Source of the DNA: Gemmatimonadota bacterium
Lineage (GTDB): Bacteria > Latescibacterota > UBA2968 > UBA8231
Direction: 5' to 3'
DNA length: 6,790 bases
NCBI GenBank assembly: GCA_009845645.1
Contig: VXZF01000685.1
Coordinates: forward strand, 9,874 to 16,663
Shown: positions 1 through 5,342 of the stretch, piece after piece
How the letters are laid out: each line of letters opens with the position of its first letter
How positions within the stretch are numbered: the first letter of the stretch is position 1
Notes under the pieces: generated by a model
What the model saw: only the letters and a program-made list of their open reading frames with translations
What the model was told of the DNA's origin: nothing
The model's database searches: none
Made by a program: the position numbers and the translations under genes

Positions 1-195
1 GGCTTGGACGACCTGAACAAAATCGAGGTTGGGAACCATGCCCGCGGCGTGGCGTTGCATGATGGGGATGTTGAACGCGCCGGCCGGATGGCCGCCTTCG
101 TATTCGGGGATGGAGCGGACGTCGATATAGACCGCGCCCGCGTCGCCTTCAAGCAGTTCCTTCGCCTCAGTAGGACTGACGTTTTGATAGCTCAC
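1..195 (-). CDS. Rhodanese-like domain protein, N-terminal part (runs off the window)
   Basis: The leftward reading frame gives 65 codons from a GTG start at 195 down to base 1 with no stop. The protein begins VSYQNVSPTEAKELL and has the first half of a rhodanese fold: IDVRS at residues 24-28, then EY (31-32), GH (35-36), GA (39-40) and FNIP (41-44). This is the characteristic DVR..EY..GH..GA.N.P pattern of the family. Rhodanese domains move sulfane sulfur through an active-site cysteine; that cysteine lies in the C-terminal half, outside the window, so activity cannot be judged. With no signal peptide it is probably cytoplasmic. The start is well fixed: an in-frame TGA lies three codons upstream of the GTG, and a GAGG ribosome site ends 4 bases before it. 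It is transcribed away from the efflux operon. Family assignment is fairly secure; the specific role is unknown. Confidence 0.86.
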   Translation of the reverse strand, partial: MSYQNVSPTEAKELLEGDAGAVYIDVRSIPEYEGGHPAGAFNIPIMQRHAAGMVPNLDFVQVVQA

Positions 196-211
196 GACAC
201 CTCATCTCTAT

Positions 212-250
212 TTGACAATGTCCACTTTGCAGAGTTGGATTATATACAAT
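212..250 (+). promoter_or_regulatory. Candidate promoter for the efflux operon
   Basis: A perfect TTGACA -35 hexamer lies at 212-217 on the + strand. With the standard 17-base spacer the -10 would be TTGGAT (235-240), a poor match; the better AT-rich hexamers TATATA (241-246) and TACAAT (245-250) are 23 or more bases away. Transcription would begin about 50-60 bases before the adaptor start. The TTGACA overlaps the inverted repeat GACAATGTC, so a repressor bound there would cover the promoter. This is a suggestion from motif and position only. Confidence 0.25.
239..244 (-). promoter_or_regulatory. Candidate -10 box (TATAAT) for the rhodanese gene
   Basis: On the - strand this is a perfect TATAAT, about 44 bases upstream of the GTG start, giving a plausible short leader of about 35-40 bases. 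No good -35 hexamer is found 16-18 bases further upstream (the best are AGTAGT, AAGTAG or AAAGTA), so the promoter would be weak, activator-dependent or not of the standard sigma-70 type. The hexamer match and position are seen directly; function is inferred. Confidence 0.35.
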
Positions 251-292
251 AAGGTAACGCACTACTTTCGCCACCTACAAGCCCACAAACCC

Positions 293-300
293 GGAGAAAG
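293..300 (+). promoter_or_regulatory. Ribosome binding site for the adaptor gene
   Basis: GGAGAAAG precedes the TTG start at 307; the GGAG core is 10 bases from the start codon, a slightly long but workable spacing. It helps decide the start: no in-frame ATG or GTG lies between the upstream in-frame stop (TAA, 250-252) and 307, and the nearby ATG at 315 is out of frame. Starting at 307 yields a complete lipoprotein signal peptide. Confidence 0.5.
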
Positions 301-306
301 ACGATT

Positions 307-1443
307 TTGAGCGCATGGCACAGGGTAGGTGTACTATTCTTGGCGGCAACTTTGGGAGCTTGCAGTGTGCAAGTGGGCGGGCAAGACGAAGGAGACGGCG
401 CAGATTCAGCGGCCCAAGCCGACAGCACGGCCGCCGATAGCCTCTCCAAGCCTATAGAAGCAATACCCGTCGAAGTCGCCCTCGCCCACACGGGCGAAAT
501 TTCCGCCCATCTGGTGTTCAACTCGACCATCGAAACCGAGGCAGCCGTCGAGATTTATCCCCAAATCAGCGGCCTCGTCAAACACCTCAAAGTCGAGGAG
601 GGCGACCGCGTCGAAGTGGGCGACACCCTCCTCAGCATCGAAGACAAGCAGTTGCGCATCGCCGTTGAGGAAGCTCAAGCCAACTACCAGTATCAGCAAA
701 CCGCCTTTAAGCGCACCGAGGCCATGTTTGAGCGCAACCTCATCAGCGACCAAGAGTTTGAGACCAACAAATACAACTTTGAACAAGCTCGCCTCCGGCT
801 AGAGCGCGCCCGCCTAGAGCTGGAATATGCAGAAGTCATCGCGCCGTTTTCCGGCGTGATCACCGAGCGCCACGTGCAAGTCGGCGCTCGGGTGGGGCCG
901 AGCAGCAAGCTCTACGACCTCATCAAGCTCGACGACCTGATCGCCCGCGTATTTGCGCCCGGCCAATACCTCACCACCATCGGCAACGGCCAGCAGGCCC
1001 TCATCACTTCGGAGTTTTTGCCCGACAAGCAGTTCCAAGCTTGGGTCAAGCGCATCAGCCCCGTAGTCGATCCGAGGAGCGGCACCTTCAAGGTCACGGT
1101 GGGCTTGCGCGACCGCTGGGAGTACTTGCGGCCCGGCCTCTTCGTCAACGTGCGCATCATCACGGACACGCACACCAACGCCGTGTTGATACCCAAACAG
1201 GCAATTGTGTACGACGGCGGCGACCGATTCGTGTTCGCCGTCGTGGACACCACGGCCGCGCGGATCAAGTTGCAGCCCGGGTTCGAGGACACCGACTTTA
1301 TCGAGTCGCTCGCCGGCATCGACTCCGGCACCCCGATCATCGTCGTCGGGCAAAACGGCCTCAAGGACAGCACGCGGGTGCGCATAGTCAACTCAGCCGA
1401 CGACGGCTCGGCTGAGCTCGCCGAAGACGCGAGCCAAGGCTAG
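307..1443 (+). CDS. RND efflux periplasmic adaptor (membrane fusion protein), lipoprotein
   Basis: This 378-residue protein of the HlyD/AcrA/MdtA family would link an inner-membrane RND pump to an outer-membrane channel. From a TTG start it has a lipoprotein signal peptide with lipobox LGAC and lipidated Cys19, then a flexible acidic Ala/Asp/Ser linker (about 20-50). The lipoyl half-motifs follow: VEEGDRVEVGDTLLSIED (96-113) and IAPFSGVITERHVQVGARVG (178-197). Between them lies a Glu/Arg/Gln-rich helical hairpin (about 116-172), which in this family contacts the outer-membrane channel. The beta-barrel is about 209-285, with PRSGTFKV at 256-263, and the membrane-proximal domain about 286-362, with LIPKQAIV at 294-301. 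An acidic tail ends the protein. Length and domain order are normal for the family. The stop lies 4 bases before the GTG of the pump gene, so co-transcription is very likely. Substrate is not readable from an adaptor. A hydrophobic/amphiphilic-compound exporter is favoured because the pumps carry HAE-type motifs. Confidence 0.95.
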   Translation: MSAWHRVGVLFLAATLGACSVQVGGQDEGDGADSAAQADSTAADSLSKPIEAIPVEVALAHTGEISAHLVFNSTIETEAAVEIYPQISGLVKHLKVEEGDRVEVGDTLLSIEDKQLRIAVEEAQANYQYQQTAFKRTEAMFERNLISDQEFETNKYNFEQARLRLERARLELEYAEVIAPFSGVITERHVQVGARVGPSSKLYDLIKLDDLIARVFAPGQYLTTIGNGQQALITSEFLPDKQFQAWVKRISPVVDPRSGTFKVTVGLRDRWEYLRPGLFVNVRIITDTHTNAVLIPKQAIVYDGGDRFVFAVVDTTAARIKLQPGFEDTDFIESLAGIDSGTPIIVVGQNGLKDSTRVRIVNSADDGSAELAEDASQG

Positions 1444-1447
1444 GCTC

Positions 1448-4400
1448 GTGCAGCAGCCCGTTAGCACATCTCGCTTTGCCATTGCAACCCGGCGGCCAGT
1501 CGCCATTCTCATGGTGGTGCTGGCCGTCTGCGTTTTCGGCTGGGTCTCCTATCAGCGGCTCTCGCTGAACCTAATGCCCGACATTTCCTACCCGACCCTG
1601 ACGGTGCGCACCGAATATCCGGGCACGGCACCGGAGGAAGTCGAGACCCTGCTCTCCCGCCCTTTGGAGCAGGAACTGGGCATTGTGCCTCACCTCGTCA
1701 ACATCAGCTCCATCTCCAAGGCCGGGCAGTCGGACATCATCCTCGAATTTGAGTGGGACACCGATATGAACGCGATGTCCCAAGAGATCCGCGAGAAGGC
1801 CGACCGCGTCTGGTTGCCCCAAGACGCCGAGAAACCCCTCCTGCTGCGCTACGACCCCTCGCTAGACCCGATCATCCGCATCGGCCTACACGGCCCGCAA
1901 GACCTCTACGCGCTGCGCTACCTCGCCGAGCACGATATCAAGCGCGAGTTGGAGGCACTGGTCGGGGTAGCAGCGGTCAAGATCAAGGGCGGCTTGGAAG
2001 AAGAAATCCACGTCGCGCTCAACGAGCGCCAAATCGCGGTGATGGGCTTGGACATCAACCAGATAAACAACCGCCTAGCGCAAAACAACGTCAATTTGCC
2101 CGGCGGCAACTTGCGCGAGGGCCAAGTCGAGTACCTAATCCGCACACTCAACGAGTTCGCCACCGTCGATGAGATTGCCGAACTGATCGTGGCGCGGCAC
2201 GGCAACGCCGATGTTCACCTGCGCGATATTGCCAAGGTAGGCCGCTCGCACAAGGACCGCGAGATCATCACCCGGGTCAACGGCCGCGAGAGCGTCGAAA
2301 TCGAGATCTATAAGGAAGCCGACGCCAACATCGTCGCCGTCGCCGAAAGGGTTCGCAACGCGCTCTTCGGCTTGCCAGAGCAGCGCGCGTACGTGGAGCA
2401 GAAGACCCGCGAAGCCCAAGAAATGGCCAAGCGCAGCGAGGAGCAAAAAAGGAAAGAGCAAGAGGAGGCGCGAAAAAAGCAAGAGGCTGCAAAAGCCGAT
2501 TCGACAAAGAAAGAAGAAGAGCAACAAAAGGAGCTGCAAGCGAAGAAGCAGGAGGAGGCCCGCAAGGCGATGGAGCATTTGCGGATGACCGACTTCATCA
2601 GCCACCGCCTGCCCCCGGGAGCTAAGCTGGAGCTGTTGTCCGACCAGTCGGGTTTTATCAAGAACTCGATCACCGAAGTCCAAATCAATGCGCTCATCGG
2701 TGGGACAATGGCCGTGCTAGTGCTCTTGGTGTTCTTGCGCAACGTAGTCCACACGCTGATCGTCGGCCTGACAATCCCAGTGTCGATCATGGCGACCTTC
2801 GCGCCAATGTACATGTTCGACGTGTCGCTCAACATCATGTCGCTCGGCGGGTTGGCGCTCGGAATCGGGATGCTGGTCGATAACTCGATCGTGGTGCTGG
2901 AGAGCATCTTCCGCTGTCGGGAGGAGGGCGACGATCTGGTCCAAGCCACCGTCCGCGGCACCAGCGAGGTCGGCACCGCGGTGTTGGCCTCGACGCTGAC
3001 GACGATCACGGTGTTTTTTCCCATCGTCTTCGTCGAGGGCGTAGCCGGGCAGATCTTCGGCGATATGGCGCTGACGGTCGTGTTCTCGCTGTTGGCCTCG
3101 TTGGGGGTGGCGCTGTTTTTCATTCCCATGCTGGCCTCGCGCCAAATCGACCGCCAAGGCGGACTGGCCGAGCAGATCGGTCGCAGCGACTTTCTGCGCT
3201 TACAGGCACTGAGCCGGGCCCGCACGGTATTAAGTGAGCCAGGGAGCCGATGGCGCAAAGCGGCACAGGTGGCCCTTTCGCTGCCCCACTTAATCGGCGA
3301 GGTCCTGTTGCGGGTGGGACTGGCCGCGGCAACCCTCGTGGCGGCGGTGCTCAAAGGGGCCTTTCTGCTCGTCGCCGAGCTGTTGTGGTGGCTAATCAAA
3401 CCCGTCGAGTACTTCTGGTTCAAGCGCGAGCGGACCTTTCAGAGTTGGTTGGGCGCTTGGGCCGCGGAAAGCCGCGTCGGCAAGTGGACCTTCTTCGAGC
3501 GCGTCTGGCCGGGCATCCTCGGCTTTGAGTCGCCGCGCATCCTCGGCGAGACCGCGCAGCGCTACTGGCACTGGGTGAACAGGTCCGAGCACTTAGCGTG
3601 GAAGATACTCAAGTCCTTGTCGCTACCGCTGGTGCTGTTCTATCTGGTGGCTATGCGCTTCGTCTTTGGCACGGTGCTCAGGCTGGTGGGCATCGTCCTG
3701 CAAGTGGTGCTGATGCTCGTCGGGCTGGTGCTGGTGCTGGCACTGTGTCTGCTGGGCATGGCGCTGATGCCGGTCTTTTTGCCCCTGCTGTTCGTTTTTG
3801 AACGCGGCTTCGGGCTGGTGCAGCAGACCTATCCGGCCCTGTTGGGCTGGGCACTCAGGCAGCGCTTGCTGATTATCGGCGGTGCCTTAGCCGCCCTATT
3901 GATCTGCTGGTACAAGCTCCTGCCCGATTTGGGCACCGAGCTGATTCCCCAGGTCCACCAAGCTGAATTCAACCTCGACCTCAGGCTGCCAGTGGGTACG
4001 CCACTCGAAGAGACCGCCGAGATCGTGCGCCAGATCGAAGAACTCGCCGGCGAACAGCCCCAAGTCGCGCGGATAGCGACGACCGTGGGCTCCGACCGGT
4101 CGGCGAGTTCCTCTGCCGAAGAAGGCGAGCACACCGCCCAAGTAACAATCCGCATGCAGGAGGGGTCCAGCGCCGCGCAAGAGGCCGCGTTGATCCGGCA
4201 TCTGCGGGATCAGGTTGACGAGATCCCCGAAATCGAGGTCGAAGTCTCACACCCGGCCCTGTTCAGCTTCAAGACGCCCATCGAGGTCGAGGTTCGCGGC
4301 TACAATCTGCGCCAGTTGCGCCAGTTGAGCTTGGAAGCCGAGTCGCGGATGGCCAGCTTGCCTGGGCTAGTCGACGTCAAATCGTCGCTGCAGGCGGGCA

Positions 4401-5332
4401 ACCCCGAGCTACAAATCAGCTACAAGCGCGACCAACTCGCGACCTACGGCCTGTCGCTGCGCAACGTCGCCGAACTGGTGCGCCACAAGGTGCAGGGCAA
4501 GGTCGCCACCGACTTCCGCCAAGACGAGCGCCAGATCGACGTACTAGTGCGGCTGCGCGAGGAGGACCGCCTCGGGCTAGATGAGCTGCAGCGGCTGGTG
4601 ATCAATCCCAATGCGCCTATTCCGATTCCGCTTTCCTCGGTGGCCGATATCCGGGTCAACGAGGGGCCGAGCGAGATCCGCCGCATTGACCAGCAGCGCT
4701 CCGCAGTGGTCACGGCCAATATCCAAGGCATCGACCTGGGCACGGCCTCGGGACTGATCCACGACGAACTGAGCAGAATGGACTTCCCGATGGGTTTCGA
4801 CTTTATGATCAGCGGCCAGAACGAAGAGATGGAGACTTCATTGCAGAGCCTCTACTTCGCCTTAGTGTTGGCGATCTTCCTCGTCTATGTGGTGATGGCC
4901 AGCCAGTTTGAGTCGCTGGTCCACCCCTTCGTCATTATGTTCACGGTGCCTCTGGCGTTGATCGGCGTGGTGGTGGCGCTCTATCTGGCACAGGTAGCTC
5001 TGAGCGTGGTGGTCTTTATCGGTCTGATTATGCTAGCCGGCATCGTCGTCAACAACGCCATCGTACTCATTGACTATATCAATACCTTGCGCCGCACCGG
5101 CATGGAAAAGACCGAGGCCATCATCCAAGCCGGTGCCGTGCGGTTGCGCCCGATCACCATGACCACTGCGACGACGGTCTTGGGGCTGTTACCAATGGCC
5201 TTGGGGCTGGGCGAGGGGGCCGAGATCCGCACGCCGATGGCCCTAACCGTAATCGCCGGCCTCGTCTCTTCCACCTTCCTCACCCTCGTGGTGATCCCGA
5301 CTGTGTATTCATTGGTCGATCGCCGGGCCTAA
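1448..5332 (+). CDS. RND efflux pump permease, HAE type, with two large insertions
   Basis: This inner-membrane proton-driven exporter of the AcrB/MdtB superfamily has 1294 residues against a usual 1000-1050. Approximate map: TM1 17-35; porter and docking region 40-400; TM2 411-430; TM3 436-455; TM4 462-485; TM5 509-529; TM6 540-562; cytoplasmic amphipathic helix 785-804; TM7 807-825; second periplasmic half 835-1125; TM8-TM12 1133-1288. The TM4 motif GMLVDNSIVVLE (473-484) keeps the essential Asp (D478, AcrB D407) but has Asn at the AcrB D408 position. In TM10, GIVVNNAIVLID has N1202 where AcrB has K940. R1232 and T1239 match AcrB R971 and T978. The TM4 motif is not the heavy-metal (CzcA/CusA) type. 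Two insertions account for the extra length: a charged arm at about 309-385 and a membrane block at about 570-784, listed separately. Removing them leaves about 1000 residues, the family norm. The GTG start at 1448 has a weak AAGG site; the next in-frame ATG falls inside TM1, so GTG is preferred. The frame is uninterrupted. Confidence 0.96.
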   Translation: MQQPVSTSRFAIATRRPVAILMVVLAVCVFGWVSYQRLSLNLMPDISYPTLTVRTEYPGTAPEEVETLLSRPLEQELGIVPHLVNISSISKAGQSDIILEFEWDTDMNAMSQEIREKADRVWLPQDAEKPLLLRYDPSLDPIIRIGLHGPQDLYALRYLAEHDIKRELEALVGVAAVKIKGGLEEEIHVALNERQIAVMGLDINQINNRLAQNNVNLPGGNLREGQVEYLIRTLNEFATVDEIAELIVARHGNADVHLRDIAKVGRSHKDREIITRVNGRESVEIEIYKEADANIVAVAERVRNALFGLPEQRAYVEQKTREAQEMAKRSEEQKRKEQEEARKKQEAAKADSTKKEEEQQKELQAKKQEEARKAMEHLRMTDFISHRLPPGAKLELLSDQSGFIKNSITEVQINALIGGTMAVLVLLVFLRNVVHTLIVGLTIPVSIMATFAPMYMFDVSLNIMSLGGLALGIGMLVDNSIVVLESIFRCREEGDDLVQATVRGTSEVGTAVLASTLTTITVFFPIVFVEGVAGQIFGDMALTVVFSLLASLGVALFFIPMLASRQIDRQGGLAEQIGRSDFLRLQALSRARTVLSEPGSRWRKAAQVALSLPHLIGEVLLRVGLAAATLVAAVLKGAFLLVAELLWWLIKPVEYFWFKRERTFQSWLGAWAAESRVGKWTFFERVWPGILGFESPRILGETAQRYWHWVNRSEHLAWKILKSLSLPLVLFYLVAMRFVFGTVLRLVGIVLQVVLMLVGLVLVLALCLLGMALMPVFLPLLFVFERGFGLVQQTYPALLGWALRQRLLIIGGALAALLICWYKLLPDLGTELIPQVHQAEFNLDLRLPVGTPLEETAEIVRQIEELAGEQPQVARIATTVGSDRSASSSAEEGEHTAQVTIRMQEGSSAAQEAALIRHLRDQVDEIPEIEVEVSHPALFSFKTPIEVEVRGYNLRQLRQLSLEAESRMASLPGLVDVKSSLQAGNPELQISYKRDQLATYGLSLRNVAELVRHKVQGKVATDFRQDERQIDVLVRLREEDRLGLDELQRLVINPNAPIPIPLSSVADIRVNEGPSEIRRIDQQRSAVVTANIQGIDLGTASGLIHDELSRMDFPMGFDFMISGQNEEMETSLQSLYFALVLAIFLVYVVMASQFESLVHPFVIMFTVPLALIGVVVALYLAQVALSVVVFIGLIMLAGIVVNNAIVLIDYINTLRRTGMEKTEAIIQAGAVRLRPITMTTATTVLGLLPMALGLGEGAEIRTPMALTVIAGLVSSTFLTLVVIPTVYSLVDRRA
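2372..2602 (+). other. Insertion 1 in the first pump: charged helical arm in the PN2 porter subdomain
   Basis: Residues about 309-385 are dominated by Lys, Glu, Gln, Arg and Ala with almost no hydrophobic residues, as expected for a coiled coil or a single stable helix. In AcrB the corresponding place is a short loop between the PN2 helix (here ANIVAVAERVRNAL, 293-306) and the strand before TM2 (here AKLELLSDQSG, 392-402). The arm would therefore stand in the periplasm next to the porter domain, on the side facing the adaptor or a neighbouring subunit. The hexapeptide QEEARK occurs twice, at 338-343 and 368-373. The coding strand here is almost pure purine and richer in A than its surroundings. 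Boundaries are estimated by eye from the AcrB layout; contact with the adaptor is inference. Confidence 0.75.
3155..3799 (+). other. Insertion 2 in the first pump: extra membrane block between TM6 and TM7
   Basis: Residues about 570-784 separate TM6 (ending IPMLASRQ, 559-566) from the amphipathic cytoplasmic helix that normally precedes TM7 (here FGLVQQTYPALLGWALRQR, 788-806). In ordinary RND pumps this loop is only a few tens of residues. The block has a polar lead (570-606), hydrophobic stretches at about 607-650, a Trp-rich amphipathic stretch (647-718), and strongly hydrophobic stretches at about 720-742, 744-768 and 769-784. Since TM6 ends and TM7 begins in the cytoplasm, an even number of true membrane spans is required, most simply four; two spans plus re-entrant or surface helices is also possible. 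I do not recognise the domain. Confidence 0.78.
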
Positions 5333-5337
5333 GGAGG
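5331..5337 (+). promoter_or_regulatory. Strong Shine-Dalgarno for the second pump gene
   Basis: AAGGAGG, a near-perfect complement to the 16S rRNA tail, lies 5 bases before the ATG at 5343 and shares its AA with the TAA stop (5330-5332) of the upstream pump. A ribosome terminating on the first pump would be released directly on this site, which fits coupled translation and a matched or higher output of the second pump. It also fixes the start codon firmly. Confidence 0.85.
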
Positions 5338-5342
5338 AACCG

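Larger units (their letters stand above)
196..306. other. Divergent intergenic region between rhodanese gene and efflux operon
   Basis: These 111 bases separate two genes that point away from each other, so they should hold both promoters and any shared operator. The stretch is much more AT-rich than the flanking genes, especially 235-252. Two short inverted repeats are visible: GACA-A-TGTC (214-222), which is perfect with 4-base arms, and an imperfect palindrome with TTG/CAA ends at 235-249 (5 of 7 pairs). Either could be an operator half-site, but both are short enough to occur by chance. I see no terminator hairpin, tRNA or small ORF here. Confidence 0.6.

Noticed and set aside
4..252. Rightward open frame of 82 codons at the left edge
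   Set aside because: It lies over the leftward frame, which shows clear rhodanese motifs, has its own GTG start and a ribosome site. The rightward peptide has no recognisable family pattern.
315..317. ATG as an alternative start for the adaptor
   Set aside because: It is out of frame with the adaptor. The TTG at 307 gives an intact signal peptide and lipobox.
2135..2683. Antisense open frame with a Leu-rich hydrophobic core that could pass for a membrane protein
   Set aside because: The Leu/Phe run is simply the reverse complement of the purine-rich Lys/Glu codons of insertion 1; there is no ribosome site or family match.
2843..2910. Heavy-metal (CzcA/CusA type) RND pump
   Set aside because: The TM4 motif is GMLVDNSIVVLE, of HAE type; the metal-pump TM4 pattern with its DFG..VDGAV..E arrangement is absent in both pumps.
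2308..3423. Long antisense open frame (371 codons) inside the first pump gene
   Set aside because: The sense frame is an unmistakable conserved RND pump. The antisense product is Ser/Thr/Ala-rich low complexity without domain signals, as expected from GC-rich codon structure.
3155..3799. A separate gene or a frameshift/fusion error creating the long first pump
   Set aside because: The reading frame is continuous. I saw no separate gene boundary in the block, and the conserved pump resumes in the same frame with its usual amphipathic helix and TM7. Codon style matches the rest of the gene.
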